Origin: Anisus vortex
Taxonomy: Eukaryota; Mollusca; Gastropoda; Planorbidae
NCBI GenBank assembly: GCA_949126835.1
Contig: OX421505.1
Coordinates: forward strand, 1,979,587 to 2,043,586
Reading direction: 5' to 3'
DNA length: 64,000 bases
Shown: positions 32,348-44,870 of the stretch, piece after piece
Numbering within the stretch: the first letter of the stretch is position 1
How the letters are laid out: each line of letters opens with the position of its first letter
Position numbers and translations under genes: made by a program
The notes under the pieces: model-generated
Told to the model about the DNA's origin: nothing
Database searches by the model: none
The model's input: only the letters and a program-made list of their open reading frames with translations

Positions 32348-33515
32348 ATAGAGACAAGGAAGAAGGTACTAAGACTAACCAAGCAGGCACACCACGTCGT
32401 TTTAATGAGGAATAAGCGTGAAAACCACAAAAATACGTGGAAATCACAATTTTTCCCCGTTGATATGACGTGGTGTGCCCGTTGGGAAAGTGCTACATTT
32501 AACCAATTTTATTATAATCATATGGTTGTGAGGCATGGACATTGAACAAAAAAATGAATGCATATTTGTATTTGGAAAGTGCAGAGATGTGGCTCTATGC
32601 TATAGAAGAAGAATGCAATGAGTGGCATGGACAGATAAAATATCTAATCATGTGGATATGCTCAAAAGGTCAAACGCTAACAGAGAAATAATGGAAAAGA
32701 TCATGAAAAGTTATCATGAAAAGAAAATCAACGTTAGTAGGACACATCATAATTAGAAAAGAAAACATGGAAAACGTAATAATAGTTTAAATAGTATTAA
32801 TTATTTTTTTATATAAATTAATACGGCCTAACGCCAACGGTACCGGAAAGCTATAGAGTTAGTCAGAGTTAGAACTTAGAGACCCTCTTGCCAAAGTCTT
32901 GCCTCTAACTCTAAGAGGGAAAGAAACGCAGAGGAAGACAGCAAAAGAAGATACTAATTTCTAACGGCATGGCATGGCACGAACAACGGAAATGCTGGAG
33001 TTTGCCAGAATAAAAGATACGTGGAAAAACATGATCGCCCACGCCTACGCCTACGCATGCCATGGCCATGGCACCTTATCATTATCATGCCAATCATGCC
33101 TTACCTTACTTATGACTTATGACTTATGACTTATGAATGATATGATGATGAATACAGTAATTATGGCCCTAAATCAGCTAAAAAGTGCTTAAAAGAAAGG
33201 CTAGCTTTATACCTTAATTTTGTGACTAATTATTCACAGCGAAATCGTATGTCCTTGTTAAAATTCATAAATTATAAGCATAAGGCCTACCGACAAATTT
33301 CTCTGCCCCAACTCCCAGTTTGATCTATTTCTTTGATATTGAGTAGTGGGTATTGAGACGTAGGTCAGTGCTTTAACGTTGTATTTTTCTTACTTTCTAA
33401 GTAGAAAGAGCTCAACTTGAGCTATTCTCACTGATCTATAAAGATCAGTGGCTATAGATCAGTGGACGTACCTTTGGCTACATAATTATATCTTATCTTA
33501 TAAGTTTACAGACGT

Positions 33516-33664
33516 TCCTTCTAGATAGAAGATTATTACGTCCACTAGGCCCAAAACTCCTGCAGGGCGACAGGGATCCGCCAGTGGCAGGGCTATAACC
33601 CGCGACCTGTCAGTTGGTTTTTGGTTAACAGTCCGGTGATCTAACCGCTGGACCAGCCGGCTTT
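33516..33664 (-). repeat. tRNA-derived SINE (family 2)
   Basis: Minus strand starts GCCGGCTGGTCCAGCGGTTA (A-box like), has GTCGCGGGTT (B-box like) and ends near AGAAGGAACGTCTGTAAAC. It shares GGATCC(C/G)TGTCGCCCTGCAGG with copies at 42620, 43045 and 43423. Confidence 0.8.
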
Positions 33665-35015
33665 ATAATATAAAGAGACATTTATAAATTAAATTTAACA
33701 AATGAAAAATGTTTATAACACGTAGAACAGACAAAACACAAATAATATGTGTACAACAAATCATCATTAAAGAAAAAAAAACATATAAATTAAATGTAGG
33801 CCTACTATTAACAAAAGATTTAAATCTAGACGAGTAATTTAGGAGTAGAGTTGGCTAACTTGTCGTTGTTTCTTGGTAGTCGACTGGAAAACTGTCTGCA
33901 TCAATAATCTATCAAAGGAAATTAGTCGACTTAGATTTCCTTTTTGATGTAGTCTTCGCATTATATTGTTTAGACTTTAGACTATCAGGTTTATTGTCTT
34001 GTTAGCAACAAATTTGTTTGTATGACGGTTCACAATGAATTCTTCGACGTCTGTCTGTTCTTTAATCCTGGCAGTTGAAACGGTCACTGGCTCCTCATCA
34101 TCGGACTACTGCCTATAAACAATGTCTTTTGTAGTTCATTATGAAGATATAGCAAATAGCACTGTGTGGCCTTTGTTTGTGATGTAGGCCTACACGATCG
34201 GCTGTCTCCAACGTTAGACCTTGTAGTAGTTGTAGTCGCTCTCTCTCTCTCTCGAATTCTTTCGCAGTCCGAGAATTTTTTCGTTACCCTAGACCTAGAG
34301 AACAAAAAGTTGTTCGTAACCTAGGCCTAGGCTGAATATCATTCGTAATCTAAGCCGATTTCAAATAAAAACCATTTGAAATCCTATGTCATAGGTCTTC
34401 TTCTTCTTCTTCTTCTTCATAATACTGTGGAGTCAAAACCAAATTGTATGATAAGCGAATATAAAAGAAAAAGTTTAATATAATTGTAGAAGATGACATT
34501 TAGTAGTGAGTAAAATAATTGTATCTTGTATCATTGGTTTAAAGAAATAGCTTTCATATAAGTAGGCTATCATACGACATAAAAATATTATACTTCGAGA
34601 AAATCAAACCAAAGGGATAAAACCAATGGAATTTTCACGATGGTATTTAATTTTATGAGTTGTCTCTCCTTTATCATAGTAAAAATCAATTTATTTTTTT
34701 TCAATGATTTAATGTTTATGTATTTTGCATTTTAGTTATATTTAAGTTTATACATTTTTTTAGCGTTGTAATATATTTAAATACAAAATCTAATTTTCCT
34801 ACAAAAAGAATTATGTTGTAAAACTACCTAAACAAATAATTTATTAATTTAATATTATGTATCCAAGGGAAATAAATCTTACAATTTTATTATATTAAAA
34901 TATTACATGAGCTATATACTATATACCTTTGATCACTCGGCGTGTAAATTTGTAATAAAATAGTGAGCTTGAAAATGAATTCTTTTTTTCTTTAAACAAA
35001 AAATACAGGTAAGAT

Positions 35016-35350
35016 TCTTTAACTAACTATTATCAATGTTTCTTTAACTAACTATTATCAATGTTTCTTTAACTAACTATTATCAATGTTTCTTTAACTA
35101 ACTATTATCAATGTTTCTTTAACTAACTATTATCAATGTTTCTTTAACTAACTTTAACTAACTATTATCAATGTTTCTTTAACTAACTTTAACAAACTAT
35201 TATCAATGTTTCTTTAACTAACTTTAACTAACTATTATCAATGTTTCTTTAACTAACTTTAACTAACTATTACTATTATCAATGTTTCTTTAACTAACTA
35301 TTATCAATGTTTCTTTAACTTTAACTAACTTTAACTAACTATTATCAATG
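35016..35350. repeat. 25-bp minisatellite with nested 9-bp variants
   Basis: Units of TTTCTTTAACTAACTATTATCAATG, later units carrying extra CTTTAACTAA pieces. Copy A has one unit at about 13155 (CTTTAACTAAGTATTATCAAT). Confidence 0.93.
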
Positions 35351-35511
35351 GGCTAAAACCATGACCTGAGAGATAAAGAGAATTATATTCATTTCAAGAT
35401 AATTATTAAAATCACAGCCTAACACTGAATCCCTAGCTAATTAAAATTTAAATCATTCAAGTTCCTTTATCCCTTGCAGTCTAAAAGTAAAACAGTGTTG
35501 CCTATTGTAAA

Positions 35512-35805
35512 GTAAAGTACCCATCAAACCAAATTAATACATGGGGCTGGTGAAGCAGCGTTCACCAGTTTCTGCGGCCAAGGCATACAAGGCGATTTCA
35601 TGGCAAACACAATGCCTAGCCACCTTTGCTTTACCCCAACCAAAGTTTTGATATTCATCAGAGATGGGTAGACTTAGGGGCACCCCCCCCCCTTCCCCAG
35701 ACCCGAGAACAAATCCTAGCATTCACCAGGATTTTAACACCCAGGATCTTCCGTATGCCAGCCGAACGCGCCACTGCTTGGCTACTGTGCCCCACAGTTT
35801 TACCA
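35512..35805 (-). repeat. tRNA-derived SINE (family 1)
   Basis: Paralogue of 13355-13625; same ends, with a longer C-run at about 35683-35692. Confidence 0.75.
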
Positions 35806-35989
35806 ATACCTCAATATTTTTTTTTCTAACAAGATGTATTGTTTTAACATTTTCAAGAATATAGAACAATTACAGTTACGTCTTCTGTTTTGAAAATTAC
35901 TCTATTACTAATTTTTTTCCCCTTTCTGTGGGCTTGTAGACTTGGTAGTGCCCAACTCCTCTCCAAGTTGTCAGTGTACTCAAAAGCAG

Positions 35990-36276
35990 GCCCTCAAGAA
36001 AACATTATGACAATAATCAAATGGCGCAAACTGACATGGTTCGGTCATGTTTTGCGCCACAATAACCTGCCAAAAACCATTTTCCAAGGCACTGTAGAAG
36101 GTGGACGTCGGAGCGGCAGTCAGCAGAGATGCTGGTTCGACAACATAAAATATTGGACAGGGCTGCAGTTGACTCAACTGTTGACAACCACTCAAGATAG
36201 GCAAAAGTGGAGACAGTTGAATGCTAAGGTGTCCATTCGCTCCTCCCCCCACCGACCACAATGGTCAAGGGATTGA
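35990..36276 (+). pseudogene. LINE reverse-transcriptase C-terminus relic (copy B)
   Basis: Open from 35890 to a stop at 36276. The translation includes LTWFGHVLRHNNLPKTIFQG and EGGRRSGSQQRCWFDNIK, the characteristic C-terminal block of many invertebrate LINEs, then a GATTGATGATGAT tail. The rest of the enzyme is missing (5' truncation). It is shared with copies A (13835) and C (about 37795), so it is older than the duplications. Confidence 0.8.
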
Positions 36277-36785
36277 TGATGATATTACTGATGGTTTTTC
36301 TGTAAATAGAGTCTCCTTTAGCTTGTTATTAAAGTTAAATATGCCAAAGCATAATCATTAATGATTGAATAACAACTTGAAGAACTATCAAAGTCATAGC
36401 ATTAAGTAAGATTAGAAATCCCCATTACAGTCTGAGTGCATTCCCTTATATTTATATTCTCTGCCACTGTATCACTGTCCAAATGTAAAGGGTTACCTTC
36501 TCCTGGTTTAGAAATTCATTACGGTACTCTAAAAACTATAATAAAAATTGGCAAAGAAATGATAATATATTAAATGTCTTTGTGAAACAATTAACTTTGT
36601 ATGATTTATAATCAACAATGAGGTCCAATTACATAATCTTTTAAAATATCTTTATTAAAACAACTTCAACAAGTGTACCTTTATAGATTTATGTGCATGA
36701 CGAAATTATGTTTTAAAAAAAGGGCTATTTTAAGGTGCTTATTAAAATATAAGTAATATGTTTCATCTGGGCAGATTTCTTAGAT

Positions 36786-37930
36786 GTTTGTCCACTTGCT
36801 GCAAATTTCTTTAATCCTGGCAATCGAAATGGTCACTAGCTCCTAGTTATCGGACTAATGCAAGACTAGACTCGGACTACAGATGAGCGTAGGACGCAAT
36901 AATCTTCTTTATAGAAGGAGCGTCTGTAATGTATAAGATAAGATAATGCCTTTAATAAAATGTCTTTAATCGTTCATTCTGAAGATATATAGCATATTAT
37001 AACTATAACACTGTGTGGCCTAGCGCTTTGTTTGTGCTGTATACGATCGGCTGTCACCAATGTTAGACCTTGGTCGTTCTCTCTCTCCAATACTTTCACA
37101 GCCCGAATAATTTTTCGCTACCCGAGAGAACAAAAAGTTCGGAGCCTAGGCTGAATCGTTCGTAAACTAAATCGATTTCAAATAAAAATCATTTGAAATA
37201 CATTATGTAGATTAGGTTTGAATTATTTGTTTGAATTAGGTCTAATCACAGTCAAAACCAAATTGTATGATAAGAGAATATAAAAGATAAAGTCTTATAT
37301 ACCGTAATCGTAGAAGATGACATTTAGTACCGGTAGTGAGTAGAATAATTGTTTCATTTTTTTTTAAAAGCCATACAACTACAACATAATAATATTATAT
37401 TTCTAGACTATCTAATCAAAGGGAGAAAATCAATGTATTTTTCACGATGGTATTTCATTTTATGAGTTGTCTCTCCTTTATCATAGTCAAAATCAATTTT
37501 TCATTTTTTCAATGATTTAATTTTTATATTTAATTTTATAAATATTTTCACGTTATAATATATTTAAATACAAAATCTAATTTTCCTACAAAAAGGATTT
37601 TGTTTGTAAAACTACCTAAGCAAATAATTAATTTAATATAATGTGTCCAAGGGAAATAAATCTTCTGTTTTGAAATATAACATTACTATATTAATATTAC
37701 TGATTTTTTCCCCCTTTCTGTGGGCTTGTAGACTTGGTGGTGCCCAACTGCTCTCCAAGTTGGCAGTGCAATATCCTCAAGTGCAGGCCCTCAAGAAAAC
37801 ATTAGGACATTAGGACAACAATCAAATGGCGCAAACTGACATGCTTGGGTGTGCATGAAGAAATTTGTTTAAAAAAAGGGTTATTTTAAGGTGCTTAAAG
37901 TAATGTTTCATCTGGGCAGATTTTTTCCAA
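36786..37930. repeat. Segmental duplication, copy C (upstream DNA only)
   Basis: Matches 34050-36785 with an internal deletion that joins sequence like 12965 to sequence like 13705. Shared landmarks are AATCCTGGCA near 36815, TACGATCGGCTGTC near 37041, GTTGTCTCTCCTTTATCATAG near 37465 and CTTGTAGACTTGGTGG near 37726. It ends with the repeated GGTGCTTA...CTGGGCAGATTT block. No exons. Confidence 0.85.
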
Positions 37931-39470
37931 ACTGTTAGCATACTTTTTGGAGGTGCCAATGTTTGTTAATTCTTTTGTTGATGTTTTCTTGCTTAAAATT
38001 CAATGTGTCTAATCAAGATTTGAACTATTATGTTTTATATCAGGAATAGTTGTATATCAGGAATAGTTTTATATAACAGCCTTTAATTCTTTAATTCTCA
38101 TGTATAATCTTGCATTATATAAAAAGTGATAAAAAAGTTGTGTTTGTGATGTTTGCTTTTTTAAACAAGATAAATGTTTTATTTACAAACTGGCATGGTG
38201 TATAATACAATTGCTTTGTTGTTTTATTGCCTAGAGCAGCCATTAGAGTTGAATTAAAGTGTTGAATTATTATTGTGTACTACCAGTACTGACATATTAC
38301 TTTATGCTGTTTGTTTGGGATATCTTTTAAACCACTGGCATGCTTAAAAATATTTTTTTTACAAATATGTGATTATATATCACAATATTTTAATTCTAAT
38401 GTAATCTTTATACAAGTCTACACATTGTAAAATTTTCTTCTAGCTTTTGATTTTTACTTTTATCCAACAATACATTTAGGGCCTAGATCTATATTTTAAC
38501 ATATTTTTTTCAGGATTTTCATTACCCGGTATTTAATAATAAAGTGAATTAGAAATCAATTTTCTTTTCTGTTTTAATTTTGTTGATCGTTTGATGGTAT
38601 CAATATTCCTTTATGTAATTATGACTTTTGACCTCACCTGAAATGTTTTTAAGCACCGGTACCGTTAGTGAGACGTTTTTTTTTATTGGTTCTAGCAAAG
38701 GAAAAAACTTTTTAGGTGACTGTTTATTGTGTGCAATCTCACTGCTATGCAGTCTCTGGGAATTATGTGAATTTAATAAATAATTATAGTTTCATCTTAA
38801 ATCTTAATAATCGACTCTTTATAGTCTTTATGAATAATGGAAAAACTTCAGACCCACACAATCGATGCTGCCAAGTTTAACGTCAGTGTTTTGATAACCA
38901 TACCACATATCACTGTGCAATAGCAAGAAAGCAAAAGTAGATGAACATTATTATACTTTACACAACCAAACCACCCAAGCAACTTGGCTGAACACAGTGT
39001 GGTGAAAAGCTTTGGTTGGAAAGATCAATATTTTTTTTCCCTTTTCTGAAGCTTAGCCCTGACCTACATATTTGTGAAAATTGGACTGCAAGTTCTAGGC
39101 AATACTGGAAATGTATTTAGAAGCAGGCTGGTAAAGATTAACAAAATTAAGGGCTGTCTTGCTTATGTAAAATTTCAGAAATTGGAGGATTAAAAAAAAA
39201 AATGAATGCCCAGTGAACATATCAGATTCATTTAGGGTATTTTTCCAATTCAGTTGCTTGACCTTCTATTAAAAGTAGCGTATTAAGTCTAATTTTTGCT
39301 ATGAATTTTGTTTCTGCAATTTGACCTTTAGTTAAACTAAAATAAAATTTAATACCGTAGCTTCCCTTAACATAACGCTTTCCATGGTTGATTTTTTTAT
39401 TCTTGACCTCAACAGCTATGTTTTCAGGTTTACATGTAAAATAGGTACTTAAAATATTGTCTGCCACCAT
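37931..39470. other. Intergenic, nothing recognised
   Basis: AT-rich. A minus-strand open segment at 39228-39494 has no recognised motif, and its 5' end overlaps a MITE. Confidence 0.5.
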
Positions 39471-39482
39471 GTTATCAATCGT

Positions 39483-39656
39483 CAGTGCTCTCACATAGGG
39501 GAGGGCATATGTCCGGGGGCGACACTTCCAAGGGGGGGGGGCGGCAAATGTAGTCTAAATATAGCAAATATAGTACTAAACAAGCAGTTACAGTATGCAA
39601 GGGGGCGGCGCTGAAATGTTTGCCCTGGGGCGCTACATAAGCTTGTAAAGGCTCTG
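39483..39656. mobile_element. hAT-type MITE, 174 bp
   Basis: Ends CAGTGCTCT and (A)GGCTCTG, flanked by TCAATCGT at 39475-39482 and 39657-39664. It has an internal G-run and GGGGGCGGC motifs. Confidence 0.7.
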
Positions 39657-40412
39657 TCAATCGTTAGTCAATACACATCAATATATGTGTCATATTTGAG
39701 ATTTGTCTGATACAAGCCAGTGTGAAAGTGAACTAGTCTAGTTGTTAAAGTAAGATCACTAAGTATGGGAAATATACTAAAAAAAAGCATTAAAAAAAGG
39801 AGATGGTGATTTTTGTTTAAAATAAAACTTTTCTTCAATTCTCCCTTACCCACACACACACACATATGATTGTCTATCAGGAGACAACATAAAGCAGCTC
39901 CAATGTAAAAGCTTATTTAATATAGCTAAATTTTAGCTAGTCGCAGTTACTTGCTTTAAAAGAAAAATCACATCTTGGATTTAAATTTAAAATGTATAAG
40001 GCTACATTATATCGACTCCTCAGCCCCCCGCCCATCCATGTTGTCAGTATTTTGTTAATCAATCAGCCTCCCCACCACCTGTGGTCTCCATTCAATCATT
40101 GGTTGTTTTTAATATTGATGAATTGATGTTTTATTGGATTGGTTTCAATCTCCACAACATTCCAACATTTATTGTAAAAAAAATTTTGTTTATTGTGAAT
40201 TGAAACAAATATAACTTTTGATTGATCATTTTTTTCATGATTATTGATAATGCTTTAGCATGGGGAGTAATATAACTTGAAATAATAAAATATTTTAGCT
40301 TATAAAGACTTTTTTATGTGAGGTCTACAATGCTTACATAATTAATTTAGTAATTAGAACAGCTCACAATTATAATTGTTGCTTTGAACTTTCTGCGTCA
40401 GTGAAAGGTCTA

Positions 40413-41636
40413 TTAATTGTAATCAATAACATCAGAATCATCAGAATCATCAGAATCATCCTTAAAGCATGTCTGCTCTTCTAAGTTTTGACTTTGGTTG
40501 CAATGTTGACACCTATTTTTGTCCCCTGTTGGGTCGATGTTACCCCAATGAAGTGCAGCAATGTTATACCTCTGACTCTGATTAAAGTGATAATCTTTAA
40601 GCCTAGGGTTGACCAGATTTTTAGCTGCTTGCGAGTTGACGGCTGAATTAGCAATTTTATCTCCTTGAATGAAGGGGTTGGTCAGAAGGCTAGCCAGGCA
40701 CTCTGTAGTGACTTTTGCCAGATCGACAGCTTGGATCAAATTTCCCAAGAACGGTAATCTAGTGTGGTCCTGAGCTGACTTTGGGCTTGTACTTTTGCTG
40801 TTTTTATTTTCAGCCTCACACCATTTTAAAATGGCTTCTATCTTGAAGTCAGCACATATTGGTAAATTTCTTTTCATAATGATTTGTATGAAATCTTCCA
40901 AGTTAAGTTTCACAAAATTTTCAGACTGGACAAGAGCGTAGAAGTTTTGTACCATGTAATTTAAAACTGAACTTGTGACTTTGGGCGACTGAAGAAGTTG
41001 GGCATGAGTGTAAATTAAGTAGCTGTTATCAGGATCAATAGTGTTCATGAAATAACTTTCACATGTTGATATTAAGAACTGTATCTGAAGCTGATGAGCT
41101 GCTTTCCAAATGTCAATCATTTTGTCTGGCACCAGAGCCTCACAACTGCCATAAATGACATCAAGGATCAATTTAAATATTTCTGGAGAAATTCCATGGA
41201 TAGTGGCTCTCATTTCTTGACGTTCTTTCATGTCAGACCTCAACAGAGCCTCAAAAAATCCTGAGCATGCGCTGAGCACAAATCGGTGACAAGGAAACAC
41301 TGTGACTCCCACAACCGCAGTAAAGTCACAAAATTTGTCTCTGTTGGAGCCAAGACTAAAACATTGAAGGGTGTCGGCTTTAAGCTTTTCTAGTATTTCC
41401 TTATTTATGCTGGAAACTTTAGGTCTTATCTCTATATTTGGGCCAGTTGTTTTTTTCTTTGATTTACAACTTGTACGTTGAATACCTTGTTGTTGACCTA
41501 ATGGCCAGGAACTGAAATTTAAAAATCGGTAGACATTAGACCTATAATATATTAGGTGCTGTTTGTTCATTATGGCTATAATTTTTGGTGGACTGTTTGG
41601 TACACCCCCAAAGTCCTCTTTGTCAATGAATGCCAA
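40413..41636 (-). CDS. BTB-BACK domain protein, 407 codons
   Basis: Single uninterrupted minus-strand frame. The BTB fold is at residues about 95-205 (CDFTAVV, then CHRFVLSACSGFFEALLRSD, then the LILDVIYG turn). BACK follows at about 210-310 (DPDNSYLIYTHAQL, KCE-like WCEAEN at 289). There are no kelch repeats before the stop. The tail has CQHC near 377 and an acidic SDDSDDSD run made from a GAATCATCA-type repeat. BTB-BACK proteins usually act as Cullin-3 adaptors or dimerising scaffolds. The first about 40 residues look non-coding, and a good acceptor (TTTAAATTTCAG, exon from 41511) suggests the real N-terminus comes from an upstream exon that I could not find. It may be an intact gene or a kelch-less relative of KLHL proteins. 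Confidence 0.78.
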   Translation of the reverse strand: MAFIDKEDFGGVPNSPPKIIAIMNKQHLIYYRSNVYRFLNFSSWPLGQQQGIQRTSCKSKKKTTGPNIEIRPKVSSINKEILEKLKADTLQCFSLGSNRDKFCDFTAVVGVTVFPCHRFVLSACSGFFEALLRSDMKERQEMRATIHGISPEIFKLILDVIYGSCEALVPDKMIDIWKAAHQLQIQFLISTCESYFMNTIDPDNSYLIYTHAQLLQSPKVTSSVLNYMVQNFYALVQSENFVKLNLEDFIQIIMKRNLPICADFKIEAILKWCEAENKNSKSTSPKSAQDHTRLPFLGNLIQAVDLAKVTTECLASLLTNPFIQGDKIANSAVNSQAAKNLVNPRLKDYHFNQSQRYNIAALHWGNIDPTGDKNRCQHCNQSQNLEEQTCFKDDSDDSDDSDVIDYN

Positions 41637-41639
41637 GCT

Positions 41640-42610
41640 ATTAAATTTTTACACAACCTGATAAATTTTTTTTTCTGTTCATCTTAAAAAAAAAAGTCTA
41701 AAACTGTGATTGTAGAGAAATATTTTCAAGCTTTATATAAATATATATATTGCCTACGGACATTCCTTCAAGATAAAAGATTAGTACAGACACTAGGCCC
41801 AAAACTCCTTCAGGGCTAGAATTCTGTCTGTTTTGTTAACAGTCTGGTGAACTAACCACAGGGTCAGCTGTTTGTATTTGTAATATTGTAAAACTATAAC
41901 CAATATGTAAACTATATAAGCGTATTATAGGTTATGCAAGTCTATTTAATTTGAAAATTTGTGGAGTAGGCAATAGGCCTTTACATGGTTACAATGTAGA
42001 ATGTTTAAAATATGTGTTAGCATTTAAATAGTAGGCCTATTATTACACTACAGTGATTTTTTTTAAATAAAAATGTCTGTTTACAATTATCAGTCAAAAT
42101 TAAGATTTTTTTTCATGATAATATGAAATTTTCACAAAGTAAAAGAGTAGGCCTACCCTTTAATTTTAAAAGCATAGATCTATATGCCCATGGGCCATGG
42201 GCTTTATTAACTTTAGTCAAATCAGTCTGACTCTGACTAATCTAATGACTTATGATTAGAGTAGGTATTATAGTATAGGAGTATAGGTCTATAACTTATA
42301 TAACTATAATGCAGCCCTGTTTATTTATTATTTCCAGTCTGTTTCAATCAGTGTTGTCATGATTTGTAGGCCCCCAACTGCAACTCCTACATGTTATATT
42401 GCATAGGCCTAGGCTTGATATTATATATAGGCCTATTCATTATAGGCCTAAATATTATTAGTATAAATATATAATATAGGTCTATATAGTTATAGTATAG
42501 TATTAGTATTATTATTATACTATCTTATCTTATCTTATAATACATTACATTACATCTTCTATGAAGAAGATTATTGCGTCCTACGCTCATCCTAAGACAG
42601 GTAGCTTATA
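41640..42610. other. AT-rich intergenic DNA with SINE fragments
   Basis: Contains a diverged family 2 SINE piece (about 41748-41872, minus) and many GGCCTA motifs. No coding found. Confidence 0.5.
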
Positions 42611-42619
42611 TAATTTCTT

Positions 42620-43550
42620 ATAAGTTTATACAGACGTTCCTTCTAGAAAGAAGATTTTTACGTCCACTAGGCCCAAAACTCCTGCAGGGCGACAGGGATC
42701 CGTCGGTGGCAGGGTCAGGGATAGAACTATAGAACCCGCGACCTGTCAGTTGGTTTTTGATTTTGCTTGACAGTCCGGTGAACTAACCACTGGACCAGCC
42801 GGCTTAATATTTAATAGTCCCATTTAATTTAAAAAAATAAGGTATCCTATAACCTATAATAATTGACCTATAGTTTGAATTTGATGTGGGCCGTGGATGT
42901 TTTAATTAGGAATAAATTAAATATGAAAATAAATAGCACCCATAATCTATACCTTTGTTGTGCCATTTCATTCAGTATGGAGATTCCTTATTACCTTATT
43001 ATTATGTCGAAAAATGTCATTGTCGCAAAATACGTCAGTTTTCTTATAAGTTTACAGACGTTCCTTCTAGATAGAAGATTATTACGTCCACTAGGCCCAA
43101 AACCCTGCAGGGCGACAGGGATCTGTCGGTGGCAGGGCTAGAACCCGCGACCTGTCAGTTGGTTTTTGGTTGACAGTCCGGTGAACTAACCGCTGGACCA
43201 GCCGGCTTCTTATAACCCTCAATAATACTCAATTGCCTTTTTGAAAAATATAAATGGTTTGGCTATTATTAAGTTAAAAAGACTTTTAACGCTCATTATG
43301 GTCATTGCATGACTATCGAGTTTTATTTTATAATTTTTTTTTCTTATTTAAATTAAATTTAAGTAGGCTAACCGCCCTTTTTATTGTCTTGTTTGATTTA
43401 ATTCGTTAGGCCTAAATAGTGAAGCCGGCTGGTCCAGAGGTTAGTTCGCCGGACTGTCAACCAACGGATCCCTGTCGCCCTGCAGGAGTTTTGGGCCTAG
43501 TGTACGTAATAATCTTCTATCTAGAAGGAACGTCTGTAAACTTATATCAT
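42620..43550. repeat. Cluster of family 2 tRNA-derived SINEs
   Basis: Minus-oriented copies at about 42620-42806 and 43045-43208, and a plus-oriented copy at 43423-43548 that lacks the B-box segment. All share GCCGGCTGGTCCAG at the head and GAAGGAACGTCTGTA at the tail. Confidence 0.8.
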
Positions 43551-43689
43551 ATTATATGTCAAAGGCCTAGGGCCTAGATGTAAAATAATTCCCCCCCCCA
43601 TCCTTTTCTTTCCATATAGTTGATATAGGTAGGCCTATTATTATGTGATATGAACATTTAACACTGAAGATTAATATGGGCTTTAATAA

Positions 43690-44870
43690 AATAAAAAACT
43701 AGTCGGTTATTTTGATTCTTGACATAGAGGGTCCTCATTAGAGTCAATTTAAAAAATTCATTTCAAGATCATAGTCCTAATAATAATAATAAAAAAGACA
43801 AATTCTTATATAATTGTAGAAAATGACATTTTGTAGTGAGTAGAAGAGTAGTATTGGTGGAAAATAAAATTTCACAATTTCATATATATATATAGACGTA
43901 AGAAGGATGCAACATAATAATATTTTATATTTCGGGAATATCTAATCAAAGGGGAAAAACCAATGTAATTTTCAGGATATTATTTCATTTTATGAGTTGT
44001 CTTTCTTGTACCAAATAAAAAAAAATCAATATTTCTTTTTTTTAAATGTTTATGTATTGTGTATTTTAGTTATGTTATATTTAAGTTTATAATATTTAAA
44101 ACTGTAATATGTTTCAATGCTGAATCTTTTTTTTTAACTATAAGAAGTATTTAGTATATTGTTTGTAAAACTAACAAAAACATAAATATTATTGTAGGCT
44201 AAATCCCTGAACTACGGTGTTATAGGTGCTCAAGATGGCCACCAAAGCAGAGGCACTTTTGAGGCTGTAGTCATCTCCAATGAGGATATCAGGAGTTATT
44301 GGTGGGGATCCCACACCTTCGATGTGTAATCCAGGATGGGTCGAGCTAAACTCTTATAGCCTGGGTCTCGATCCTTGTGGAGCATCCCTTAAGGTTCCTA
44401 GTTCCTATAGATGAAGGCGCAGGCTCTGTTAAGTTTGGCAACAATAGATTGGACATGTGTGCCCCAGTGGAGGTTTTCTGTGATATTCATTGTGATATCC
44501 AGATGTAAGTAGAAAGGCAGGACATGAAATATGACAAAATAGAATCATTAAAGCTTGTGTAACAATAATTTGATACTTTATCATAGTCATAGCGTTAGTG
44601 CAATTACCCTCTATTCTCTGCCAATGTATTACTGTCAAAATCTCAGGGTTATCTTTTCCTGGTTTATTTATTCAACTGTCAATAAACTATATTAAAGAAT
44701 TGGTAAAGAAATGATGATTAAAAACAAAATACAGAAAAGTTTGGATTGAAATATATTTTTAATTGAATAACACATTTGTGGTGCAGCATTGAAACAATTT
44801 TTAAATTAAATATTATTCAGGATTTTCTTTTAAAGTTTCATCTTATTGTTTATGATTTCCACTGGATTCA
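43690..44870. repeat. Segmental duplication, copy D (upstream DNA only)
   Basis: Matches copy A at 7820-7840, 8630-8830, 12950-13000 and 14110-14530 (for example TGATATCCAGATGTAA, CTCTGCCA and TCTTATTGTTTATGATTTCC). It is more diverged than copies B and C, so older. A LINE fragment interrupts it. Confidence 0.75.
44210..44495 (-). pseudogene. LINE fragment
   Basis: The minus-strand translation includes ENLHWGTHVQSIVAKLNRAC, resembling the C-terminal connection region of Jockey/CR1-type reverse transcriptases. GC-richer than its surroundings and absent from copies A-C. Confidence 0.5.

Larger units (their letters stand above)
30979..33150 (+). mobile_element. 5'-truncated, decaying LINE with 10-bp target duplication
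   Basis: Flanked by AATACAGTAA at 30969-30978 and 33151-33160, and absent from copy A near 7140. It enters directly in reverse-transcriptase coding and ends in TTATGACTTATG and TGATG-type short repeats. A hAT-type MITE and an 11-copy minisatellite have expanded inside it. The distal part (32540-32990) still shows diverged thumb-domain sequence such as GCEAWT and VGHII. Confidence 0.85.
22755..36785. repeat. Segmental duplication, copy B
   Basis: Left end begins at TTTGGGAAAGTTTGTTG (about 22755), matching base 1 of the window; homology to copy A continues to about 36560. The true left boundary is unknown because copy A is cut by the window edge. The far right part (36690-36785) is repeated at 37850-37930. 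Confidence 0.85.

Noticed and set aside
39228..39494. Minus-strand 88-codon frame
   Set aside because: Starts inside a MITE target area, has no recognised domain and no splice context I could support.
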